A DNA stretch of 64,000 nt from Thermothelomyces thermophilus ATCC 42464 (taxonomy: Eukaryota > Ascomycota > Sordariomycetes > Sordariales > Chaetomiaceae), in the NCBI RefSeq assembly GCF_000226095.1, contig NC_016478.1, positions 1,416,001-1,480,000 of the forward strand. Direction: 5' to 3'. Under the pieces are notes generated by a model that had not been told where the DNA came from, did not search any database, and was given only the letters and a program-made list of their open reading frames with translations. Shown here piece by piece: positions 54,788-64,000 of this stretch. The stretch's first letter is position 1, and every line of letters starts with the position of its first letter. A program made the translations under genes and the position numbers.

Positions 54788-57700
54788 TATGATTGGCGAA
54801 CCAACGGGGTGAAGCACCAGGACGTTGAAGTCGTCTTGACGGCTGGCCAGATGGTTGAAGCTGGAGCAAGTTGGCGTGGTGTGATTCCCAAGGATCAGAT
54901 CGGACAAGGCGAAACAATAACAAACACCCGCCTTCTATTGAGCTGAGATGCAACGCGCGCTCTTTTGAGGTGGGACTGGGCTGGCGAAGGGTTCGTTAAG
55001 TTGTCGCTGGTGACTGTTGGGGCGATTTTGGAGGTTGGGGAAGCAATTTTGTGGTTGTATTTCGGTGGGACGTGGGGATGGGTTATTCAAGGTAAAAAGT
55101 AAAGAAGAGGCGAAGGAAGGAGGGACAAGTCGGAGCGGGCGAAGGGTTGGACAGATGAAGGTGGTGGGGGCGCAACGAGGGTCGCGCTAATGCACGAACG
55201 AGGCAGGACCCCGGGCGAACACACTCACCTGCCACGGTCTGCCAATGCACTGAGGGGCTGGCCACTCCGGGTTGCGGGCTGGGTGGCGACTGCATCAGTA
55301 AGTGGATCTTACACTGTCGTTTATTGGACAGATGCTCCACCACCAAGCCGAAAACGGGCTAGAATGCTGGACAGGCTGTCGTGCAATTTTGGCCCAGTGC
55401 AGTTCACTACAACCAGTGCCGGAAACGGCGTGGACAGTGCAGGCCCGCCCGCCCGTTCCTGGTTGGAGCTGCAAGCCGCTGTTGAGGCGCTGTTGCTGCA
55501 AAGCCGACAGGCCGTCCTCTCGCTCCGCCGGGGCCCCCCTCCACAACCGTCGCCCGACGTGGCCGCGATAAGATGACGGGCTCCATCTTCATCGTCCAAG
55601 CGCGAGCGGCCAAGTCTCGCAGAACATCGGCACTGGTTCACGAGTGCCGGTGTCGACGTCTCGAGAGTCACCCATCGCAATGTACAATAATTCCACTATT
55701 TAAATGAAGGGTCCGGAGCTATCCTTCAGAAATAATAACTACGAGATTGGCAGGTAGGGTACACTGCGATGCACTTGTTTCGCGCCTCCGAGCGTAGCAC
55801 CGATTCATCGATGATGAGAGCGGTGGAACCCGGACCCGTTGCGGCAAAAGCAAGAGGGCCCGGCCGGATGCTGTGAATGACGGTGTCGGGGGCAGCAGCG
55901 CTGCACTCAGGCGCCGACCGATGCTGAAATTGGCGCTCCTGGGCCAATTGGGTCGGCGGGCGGCTCGAGGTGCAGATCAATCCAGCCGACCACCGACTGG
56001 CTCAGGGAGGATCGGGCAGCCAAGTCCAGCTTTCCATGCCGCCAGCAGCTGCGCGCCCGCAGGTCTTGACTGGCTATTCGTGCACTGCGAAAGACGCTGA
56101 TTAAGTCATGAGCCGCTCCCTAATTGTAGGTTGTCTCGAACCATTCTAACACCTCGGTCCGTACGCCATGAAGAAACTGTTAACTATGTATGCAACATCT
56201 ATGACGGTATGCATGTACTGTACGGAGTACTTACATAGGTACCTACCTTACATACCCACATGTGTAAAAAACATACATAGTACATACCTACAAGCCAGAT
56301 ATGGCTGAGCTGGACTCAACCGGATCCTTTACGATCTGCTGCAGCAAATTATTGCACTAGCCGTACGGAGTAGATTACGTCGATACCTTTAGGCGATCAT
56401 GTTAAAAGGATCTAACGACAAAGCCGGCCGCAGCCCCATCTAGCGGCGATTGCCCCTTTCGCCAAAATAACTGCCATCATCCACGCAACCGACGAGGAGG
56501 ATCATGTCCTGAGCGATCAGAAAGCGGTACTCCGTACTCCGCAGGAATGAATTACTCGTAGTTTCGGTACCAAGCAGGAAGGAACCCTCACGTCTTGCCT
56601 AGGAGGCAGCCTATGCTCGGCTTGGCATGCGGGTCGCAAGTGTCTGATCGATCCGCCTTTTCCGTCAGCGAGCGATGTATAGCGAAGGAAACACTTGACC
56701 AGACACTCGGGCGAAACGTCGTCGTCAGTTAGAGAAACATTACACACTCCGGAGCCGCAAAGTATAGAAACCGCAAGTATTCCGTAGTGTACACTACTCT
56801 ACTCAGTCCCGCAGAACGAGACGCAGAACAAGCCGCCAAGCCGTCGGGTGTGAGCCCCATCAAACTCGAAAGCAGCACCTCCCCACTCTCCCGAGACATT
56901 CCCATGAGTGGTGGGTGGGGTGACAAAAGGGGTGGAATGTTGTCGTCCTCATCGGTTTTGGCGGTCAACCCACTGGGGTTACGCCCTCCGTAAAACTGTC
57001 CTCGCCTATAATCCATCCCGTCAGGGCTGCGTTTTAACGCATCCATACGGGGATCAAGAGGTGCATGTCGACGTTTCCAGGTGAAGGAGGTAGTCGTGCA
57101 GTGTCGTGAGCGAAGTAATCTGTAAAGGTACTACAGAGTGCAGTATTCGTGCCTGAAGCGGGGTACATAACCACTAACAACGTACGTCCTATTTTAAGTT
57201 GTTAACAGTGACAGGATGAATACCATAGAGAGCCAATCATTAGTTATATGCGGAGCGCTCATCTCTTGCCCTGTTCCGGGCTTTGAGCACAGGTCGTCAG
57301 CGTTAGAACCCGGAGACGAATGGGAGGGGCATTGTGAGGGGCTGAAACTCAAATGCTCGACATCGTCTGCTCCCCCCCCCCCCCTTTCGCCTTTTTTAAC
57401 CATCCAAAACTTAAACATGTTTAGAGTCCGTTTCGAGAGGAGGAGTAGAGGAGGAGTCTGCAGACCAACCTTTTCGCCCAACTCAACGCAGCTCTTGACG
57501 AAACAAGCAAGGCGAGGTCAGAGAGATGGACACCCTCTCTTGCCCTGTTTAAGGTCTGCCATTCGCCGGCTCTGCATCCTCTGCGTCGAATGCAACAGCA
57601 ATGCATCATGACAGGCAGACAGGCACGTAGCTGCCGTGCTGCCTTGCAGACATGGGTAGTTAGTTCATTTCCTGTTAAAACTACCGTAGTGCGGTTGCAA

Positions 57701-59840
57701 TGAAACGATACGCCAGTACTCTCGTGAGTTAACAAAAACCTGGTTGCTTCCCTTTCCAAAGAAAGCAGCAACGTCCAGGATCCAAGACGTAGGTTTTACG
57801 AGAATGTCTAACCTGGCCTCCGACACGACCGGATACGACGAGGCGAAAAAAACTTAAGCTCTGACAAACTTGATGATGTGTTCCGAGTCAATCAACGACT
57901 ATAGACAGTGACCAGGCGGGGCCGTCGTGGAGAAGCTCAGAGATGCTCTCGACCGTGCCGTCTTGGTCGAGGTAGCACTGTGCATCGAGGTCAAGAGAAC
58001 GATCTCAGAATCGGGGCCCCGAGGCGCGGGCCACGGGGTGGCCGAAGCACTCATTTCCACACCCTCACTCACAGCTCTACTGTGTACTCCGTACTATGTA
58101 CGGACTACATAGTACGCTAATAAGGTAGGTACTCCCTAGCAAGGCATCTACACTAACTGCAGGGAGGGGTCACATTGCGCTGTAGGCTCACACTGGCGCA
58201 TACTGCCACACACCGCTCTTTGCCGTTCCTGTGTGCTCGCTGGGCGAACCCCCCCGACCGTGGTGGCAGTGAGCGGGGGGAGCTCCAGGCCGAAATCGAC
58301 GCCACTTGGATGCAGTTTGCCTTTTCCCCAGATGACGATGCATTGTCAGACGGCGCAGCAAGCCCTAGAGGGTTGGCAAGGTTGCAAAGAGGGAAGGGGG
58401 AGCAACAATTAATTTTACCCCGCTGCATCTCCCTCGGACCGCATCTGCAGTTTCGCGTGCAACTAAGTACGGATTACATACCTTAACCTTATTCGATGCA
58501 CATTGCCTGGAAATGCATTCCATAGCTGGATCGCTAAGTTGGTAATAACTTCAGGACGACGATTTTGGTGGGGGTCGGTTGCCATTCTCGGTCATCTCCA
58601 TCGAATGGACCTCCACTAACGAAGCATTCTATGGCTATTACCGAGACCTTCTGCCGGCGGTCCGAAATAGACCGGCAAGTCCGCTATCCAACAAAGAAAA
58701 ACTGGGTGAGGCATCGCGATTTCAGCTGAGAATTTTTTTTTTTTTTGATCTCATGTGAGACTTTCTGTTGAGAACGGCATCACGGGACGGGCAAGCTCAG
58801 TTTCATCTCACTTTTACCTTCAGGCAGACGAGTCAACCAGTCACCTGACCGATCTCACCTAGCCCCCGAGGTCGGGAGATCGGCCAACCGTGGAAATTAG
58901 TCTAGCAACGCTCATCCTTCGGCCGGTCTCTGTTTCGGGGCGACTTCTGGGCCGCCAAATCTAACTCGTCGGAAACAGGCGGCCTCGTCCGGACCTTGGC
59001 CCGGGCCGATCAGATCGGATTCAGGCCGTCTGCCGCCTTTTCTCTGTTACAAATTTAGGTTATGCACGGATTACTCAGTAACTACCTGGTTTCTGTATCG
59101 GGCTTTGGCGGTAGGTGTGGGAGCATTCCGGCCGCGTCTCTGGAGACCGGGACACTCCAATGCTCTTACGGGTTAACCGTCTTCACGAAGTCCTTTTGTT
59201 TGCATCCTCGCTCGCTATCCTCGCTGTGTCGGTTCCTCCCTTCCGTCCCGAAGCAGTGGGCCGAAGGATACTCTTTATTTAACTAGCGCTCGAGTTAACT
59301 AGCCCTCGAGATTTCCAAGTTGAGAAGCACAATTCGGCGAAGGGGAACAGACTCGTAGCAAACAATGACTCCTCGGCAACGGTACTCATTCACGCTCGGG
59401 ATAAAAGTAAGGCCTAATCACCATTAATGACGCGCAGCGGATCCGCCCATCTTACAATCGCCGAGGTGTTGCTGCTCGTGTTTGGTGGTGATGGTCCGCA
59501 GAAAGAGGGCGAAAAAGAGCGCGAGCCAAGCTGTTGCGTGAGTGACGTCATCACAGCTTGCCATGCCTTGTTGGACCCCTCGTGGAGTACAAAGAAATAC
59601 ACAGTAAACTGCCTTCAACCACAGTATGTAGGTCATTGATATATCGGAACAGCTCAGGTTTCTCTTCCATTCTTAAATACACTACCAGACCTCAATTGAT
59701 CCTCACCTGCACAAACTGGGTCAGTCCTACCAAACCGTTGCCCGAAAACAACCACAACAAAGCCACTACTTACACACGAAAGAATCCGCGTCTCATCTCG
59801 CTCCCTCCCCAGAAAAGCAACAAACAGAAAATCAACCACC
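54788..59840. other. 5-kb gene-poor interval
   Basis: The longest stretch without a gene here, between two outward-facing starts. It contains scattered TCCGTAC/GTACGGA palindromes (56212-56235, 56360-56376, 56525-56543, 58083-58115, 58467-58482), a C run near 57372-57382, and a two-copy 16-bp tandem repeat at 59279-59310. No protein-like exon, tRNA or 5S gene was found. It may hold long regulatory DNA, an unrecognised non-coding RNA, or an old decayed element. Confidence 0.5.
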
Positions 59841-60302
59841 ATGTCTGCTCGCGCCCTTCTCAGCACATCCAATAAGCCGTTCCGCCCCTCCACCATTTTC
59901 TCCCTGACAAGCAGTACCGCGCGCCGGAGCCTCAGCCAGACGCCGCGCGCATTCCTCAAGGAGTCCGCCTCTAGTACGTTACAGAACCCAAGAGAACAAG
60001 ATCCAGATGAATCAATCACCCACCCAGAAGCGGCAGCAGCTAACCAGGCAACTTCTCTTTAAACAGCAGACCTCGATCCCGACAGCTTGGAGCGCCACAA
60101 GCAGGACTCGCTCGAGAAGCAGAAGAGGGGCCAGGGCCACTGGAAGCCCGAGCTGGCTTCGGTCAGCGAGGAGATCGTCAAGGCGGACCGCTTGGGTCCC
60201 AGGGAGTCGGGCGCCGCGGCCATGAAGCGGCTGCAGGAGCAGACCAAGGACCGCGCCGAGGAGACGAGCAAGAACCGGACCAGCATGAGCGATGGTTTGT
60301 GA
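59841..60302 (+). CDS. Small mitochondrial-type protein, unknown function
   Basis: Exons 59841-59973 and 60067-60302 (intron 93 nt, donor GTACGT); frames close to 122 aa. Residues 1-40 are rich in Ser, Arg and hydroxylated residues without acids (LTSSTARRSLSQTPRAFL), a typical mitochondrial targeting presequence. The mature part is a charged helix: DPDSLERHKQDSLEKQKRGQ, GHWKPELASVSEEIVKADR and AMKRLQEQTKDRAEETSKNR. The acceptor is a CAGCAG tandem, so one residue may vary. The last codons GATGGTTTGTGA could instead hide a GTTTGT donor to an acceptor at 60516, which would replace the final Gly-Leu by one Asp; either end is tiny. I recall similar small fungal proteins but no function. Confidence 0.7.
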
Positions 60303-60457
60303 TTTTCTCGCCCTATCTTCTATATTCTCTCTCTTCTCTTTGATCTTTTTTTCTTCTCTCTCTGTCCCTCTTTGTCTCTCCCCTTCCTTCCATCCTCCCT
60401 GCCTGTGGACGAGTTTGTTCTCAGTGGGATGACGTTCGCATTGTCAATTAGATGGTC

Positions 60458-60489
<32 letters not shown>

Positions 60490-60940
60490 GCTGACGGTTT
60501 GCATTGCTTGAGCAGATTAGGTTTGTGAAGGGTTGTAATCTACTACATACAACTAGAGAGAAACGGGGAGCCGGAAAGGAAAAGGGGAGTGACCTGATTG
60601 TACTGTACATCATATGAAGGGGGACAAAGGCGCGGCAGGGAGTTTGTTCTGTTCAATTGCATCGAATTCATATCTGTAATGTCAAGAGACTGAGACCCTA
60701 GGTATTGAGCCATTGTGTATGTACATACGACCTTGTACTGTTTCTCTGAGACATTAAATATCAATGTTCTTCCGGTTGCCCTTTCACAAGAGCCACACAG
60801 CCCCCAGTTGTCGAAGACCGGAGGCAAGTATGTCCTCTTCCCAAGACGCCGCTGCTGCACCAGAACGTCGCCCGGTTATGGTACGCCTCCTACCAGACAG
60901 GGAAACCGTCTCAAGAAATACCAAACATTACTTCAGGTTT
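60303..60940. other. Convergent 3' region with long poly-T tract
   Basis: About 640 bp between two converging genes, with a run of about 29 T at 60460-60488 and TC-rich sequence before it (60310-60400). Probably both 3' UTRs. Confidence 0.55.
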
Positions 60941-63900
60941 TCACATCCCCCTACCCCGTCCCCTCCCTCTGCCCCTGCCCCTTCCTCTACCCCTCCCTCT
61001 CAGCCCTCCTCTGCCCCGGCTCGCCAGAGTCGGCCTCGCAGGTATATCTTCGTCATCGTCCGAGTCCGAATCACTCGGTTCCTGCGCGCCGGTCACCCCG
61101 CCCTCCTCCTCATCAGATCCAGACGTCGACCCCGAGGGCGACGGCGACCCACCCTCTCCGTAACTGCTGTCCTCTTCTTCCTCGTCCAGGTCCCCGAGCC
61201 TAACGATGGTCGGACCGGAAGGGACACGCGGCTGGGACGGCGGTGGAGATGGCTCCGAAGGTGGTGTTGGTTCGACGGCGGCGGCGGCGGAGGATGGCTC
61301 GAGCTTGACACCAGGTTCGGGTTCATTTTCACCTTCTGACCCGGCGACGGATCCCTGTGGGGGGGATGTTGAGCGAGGTGCTTCCCGTGCGGCCATAGAG
61401 GAGGCGGAAGGCGGTGTGTCAGGTTTGCTCGGCGCAAAGGCACCATCAGACTCTGGCAACATCTCGGGCTGGACGCGCGCGGAAGCAGACGAAGTTGGTG
61501 GTGGCGAAGGGCTGCCTGCCTCATCCGACACCACCTCTTCTTCCTCCGCGTTTGGATCAAAGTCTTCATCTTGGTCTTCGTTCTCGCAGTCCCTTCCACT
61601 TCGGGTCGCTTGCTCCTTTCCAGGTTTGCCCCTCTCCTCAGCGGCTGGTTGAGGCTGAGCCTCGTGAGTGCTGCTTCCTCTAGTATCATGTTTAGGAGAT
61701 GTCTGCGGCTTGGCGCTCTCCAGATTTTCGCGCCGGCCGATCCTGAACTTCTTTCCCTTGAGCCGCATTTTGTCGGCCATAGACACCAAAGACTGAGACG
61801 GCAACTCGATAGTTATTTCCGACTTCTTCGCCGGAGCCTCTGGCGGCGGGTTACGCCGCGGACGGCCCCGTTTCCTTGGGCCGGTGGACGCCACAGGTTC
61901 ATTCGGTGGCGTCGTCTCCGTGCGAATAATGACCTCCCCTGTTTCGTCGAACGCGTCAAGTTGTTGGGCGAGCTGGGCATCGAGGTCCGCGTCGTCCTCA
62001 GCTTCAGGCTCGGCGTCAAGGGAAGGGCGCGCTCGAGGGGGGCGGCCACGCCGCCTCGCTGGCTTTTCCGGCTCGGGAACTGGAGGAGCATTGCTCTGCG
62101 CCCCCGATACGTCCGACTTCCGCGGTCGGCCCCGCTTCTTAGGGGGAGCAGCTAAGCCGGAGTCTTGGGCGGCTGATGTGGCACCACTGGTCATTGTGAA
62201 GATGGCCGCCGACGCCAGGTCGAGGGGATCCTTGTTGGCGTCCTCGGGTCTGTAACTCGCAATGCCCTCCGGTGCCCTCGGCGAGCGAGGAACGACAAGT
62301 TCGTTGAACTCCTCCTCGCCGTTTTCGTCGTCCTGATACCCGATCTTGGGTCGGGCATGCCTGAGAGCAGGTCGGTTGGGGGAATAGGCGCGTGGTTTCT
62401 GAACCTCAGCTGTTTCTTCCGCTGATTCGACCGGCTCGCTCGTTTGTTGTGGAGCCTCTGCCGGCGCCTCAGACTGAACCGGCCTAGCCTCTTGGTCTTC
62501 TGTGGGAACATCATTCACGGTCCTATCGCCGTCGAACAGAGCCGGATCCATGTTGCTCAGGGCAATCTCCTGCTCATCTCGTTGGGGCTCCGGGCCGAGC
62601 TTGGGCCTCTTCCTATGATGAGACCGTGGCACTTGGAAGTCCGGATCGTCATCACCTTCCTGTCTAGCCCGTCGCTTCGCGATTCGAATTTGCTTCCTAA
62701 AATACTCCGACATCTCCGGCTGATCGTCGACCAACAACATACTATCGGCCGAGGGCGCTTGATATGGATCGAAAAGAATCTTGTCAGGACTGTCGTCCTG
62801 TTCGTAATAACCCATTCCGAGCATTCGTTCCCGGCCAAGCACGGAGGGGTCTGGGTATGAGGACTGATCCTCAGCCACGACCATGGACATGTCAGCAACT
62901 TCGGCGGGCGGAACTCCATGGTCCCCATTCTGCTGATGATGTCCATCAGGCGCTCCCGGAGCCGCGATATAGTCTCCCACGGGCGTCGGACCGGAAGCTT
63001 GCGTTCCGTCTTGATGAGAGAACCCGTTGGCAACTGGTTGCTGCATAGCGGCATCCAGGGTTTCTGCAAGTGCACCGTCGGGTAGGGCAGGAATCTGGTT
63101 GGCGAGCTCTGCTTGCTTCGCCTTCTCCGCTTCAGCCGCCTGTTGTAGCCTCTGCATCCGCTTGCTCGACAGGCTTCGGCTTTCGTCACCGACGCTCTTG
63201 AGCCACATCAGGTTGTGGACACGGAAGTCGACCAAGGTCTCGACGCTGCGGTCGTCTGCGATTCGCCGGGTGTCGTGTCCGAGTAAGGTGGTCTTGGGAA
63301 TGTAAGGAACGCCGTTTCCAGCTCGACGGCAGGCGGCGCAGTTGCAGATCTTGAGGCATTTGGGACACTGCCAATGCTCGTTCTGCATCACATCCTGGGG
63401 CATCAAGTCGAAAGCCCTGTAGAGCACACCGTAGCAGTACGCGTCGGTGCATCCCTCGTTGGAGCAGAAGGCCAACTTGTAGGTGTAGTCCTTGTGCTGA
63501 CAGACGTGACAGCGGTACACGTCGCCCTTCTTTGCCTTTCTCTTTCTCCTCTTCTTCACTGGCCTACCATTGTCATCAACCTCGACGTCCGACTCCTCAC
63601 GGTCGGATGGCTCTTTGACTTGAGTGATATCCTTCCAGGGCCGCATCCGAAGTTGCTCCTGGCAAATCTGGGCAACTGACTTTTTACCGGACCTCTTTCT
63701 AGCGAGCTCTAGCGGAAGGGGCGAGCTTTCCAAGTTGATGTAGCCGTCGTTCTTGATGATCAAAGCTCGCCAAGTCTCGTACCGGTCAACCAGGTACGAC
63801 CAGCGCCACTGCTCGCACCAGCTGAGGTTGGAAACGCAGAAGCACGAGCGGCCCATGGCATAGCACTCCATACAGATGTCATACGTGTCCTCGTCTCCGT

Positions 63901-64000
63901 TGACTAGCTGGCGTATGCAGTGCTTGCATGTCAAGAAGCGGTTGAAGATGTTTGCTCGGCAGTAGGAGCAGGTGATGTTGGAGTCGTACTCGATATACTC
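60941..64000 (-). CDS. Large chromatin-type protein with zf-4CXXC_R1-like domain, AT-hooks and RG-rich tail (N-terminus cut)
   Basis: The frame is open from the right edge to TGA at 60941 (1019 residues visible). It begins inside a Cys-rich finger (ITCSYCRANIFNRFLTCKHC, then YDICMECYAMGRSCFC), followed about 100 residues on by CHVCQHKDYTYKLAFCSNEG, YCYGVLYRAF and HWQCPKCLKICNCAACRRAG. The paired CxxC spacing and CPKCLKICNC are the zf-4CXXC_R1 pattern found in CDCA7-type proteins and in plant JmjC demethylases. AT-hooks follow: KKRGRPRKS, RRRGRPPRA and RKRGRPRRN. The middle is acidic and disordered, and the tail is RGRGRG-rich. A nuclear role in DNA or histone methylation is likely. An upstream JmjC domain is possible but outside the window. 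Confidence 0.85.
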   Translation of the reverse strand, partial: EYIEYDSNITCSYCRANIFNRFLTCKHCIRQLVNGDEDTYDICMECYAMGRSCFCVSNLSWCEQWRWSYLVDRYETWRALIIKNDGYINLESSPLPLELARKRSGKKSVAQICQEQLRMRPWKDITQVKEPSDREESDVEVDDNGRPVKKRRKRKAKKGDVYRCHVCQHKDYTYKLAFCSNEGCTDAYCYGVLYRAFDLMPQDVMQNEHWQCPKCLKICNCAACRRAGNGVPYIPKTTLLGHDTRRIADDRSVETLVDFRVHNLMWLKSVGDESRSLSSKRMQRLQQAAEAEKAKQAELANQIPALPDGALAETLDAAMQQPVANGFSHQDGTQASGPTPVGDYIAAPGAPDGHHQQNGDHGVPPAEVADMSMVVAEDQSSYPDPSVLGRERMLGMGYYEQDDSPDKILFDPYQAPSADSMLLVDDQPEMSEYFRKQIRIAKRRARQEGDDDPDFQVPRSHHRKRPKLGPEPQRDEQEIALSNMDPALFDGDRTVNDVPTEDQEARPVQSEAPAEAPQQTSEPVESAEETAEVQKPRAYSPNRPALRHARPKIGYQDDENGEEEFNELVVPRSPRAPEGIASYRPEDANKDPLDLASAAIFTMTSGATSAAQDSGLAAPPKKRGRPRKSDVSGAQSNAPPVPEPEKPARRRGRPPRARPSLDAEPEAEDDADLDAQLAQQLDAFDETGEVIIRTETTPPNEPVASTGPRKRGRPRRNPPPEAPAKKSEITIELPSQSLVSMADKMRLKGKKFRIGRRENLESAKPQTSPKHDTRGSSTHEAQPQPAAEERGKPGKEQATRSGRDCENEDQDEDFDPNAEEEEVVSDEAGSPSPPPTSSASARVQPEMLPESDGAFAPSKPDTPPSASSMAAREAPRSTSPPQGSVAGSEGENEPEPGVKLEPSSAAAAVEPTPPSEPSPPPSQPRVPSGPTIVRLGDLDEEEEDSSYGEGGSPSPSGSTSGSDEEEGGVTGAQEPSDSDSDDDEDIPARPTLASRGRGGLRGRGRGRGRGRGRGRGRGM

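Noticed and set aside
55190-55680. Frames of 119-128 codons on both strands
   Set aside because: GC-rich chance frames with no protein-like order or splice partners.

Overview
The window is 64 kb of nuclear chromosome from a filamentous ascomycete. Short spliceosomal introns (about 45-210 nt) have GTRNGT-type donors, RCTRAC/CTGAC-type branch sites and YAG acceptors. Coding DNA is GC-rich, there are no operons, and several protein classes are typical of Pezizomycotina (Zn2Cys6 regulator with fungal_trans domain, DUF3716 AT-hook protein, type of meiotic APC/C activator). Overall protein character suggests Sordariales, perhaps Chaetomiaceae; this is inference, not a database result. Exon models are my own hand splicing; where reading frames close across every junction I say so.

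Region 1 (1-7.9 kb): a Zn2Cys6 regulator running off the left edge, a monocarboxylate-type MFS carrier transcribed away from it, and an APH-type kinase-like protein. Region 2 (7.9-16.6 kb) looks like an accessory patch. Three tRNA genes (Gln, Thr, His) punctuate a GNAT-like acetyltransferase with a huge low-complexity insert, a decayed host gene, a short P450-like protein with an altered haem loop, the 3' relic of a LINE, and two orphan reading frames. Region 3 (16.8-33.6 kb) is conserved core: DUF3716 AT-hook protein, syntaxin-8 SNARE, tRNA-Ile, Ama1/Mfr1-type meiotic APC/C activator, Rab geranylgeranyltransferase alpha subunit (BET4), TilS-like PP-loop ATPase, the mitochondrial SAM carrier (PET8), and the WDR48/UAF1 homologue.

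Region 4 (34.5-54.8 kb): a five-exon proline-rich orphan, a type II membrane protein with a beta-rich outside domain, the Ca2+-regulated ATP-Mg/Pi carrier (SAL1/SCaMC), cyclin C (SSN8) of the Mediator kinase module, a disordered protein, a BTB protein and a small conserved regulator-like protein. Region 5 (54.8-64 kb): a 5-kb gene-poor stretch, a small mitochondrial-type protein, and a large chromatin-type protein (zf-4CXXC_R1-like, AT-hooks, RG-rich tail) running off the right edge.

Functional links are modest. PET8, SAL1 and the 59.8-kb gene point to mitochondria; BET4 and syntaxin 8 to vesicle traffic; WDR48, the APC/C activator and BTB protein to ubiquitin pathways; cyclin C, the Zn2Cys6 factor, DUF3716 and the zf-4CXXC_R1 protein to transcription and chromatin. 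I found no complete mobile element, CRISPR array, rRNA or clear biosynthetic cluster. The best candidates for something undescribed are the P450-like protein, the orphan frames at 14.3-16 kb, the beta-domain membrane protein, and the recurrent sense-strand pyrimidine tracts just inside introns.
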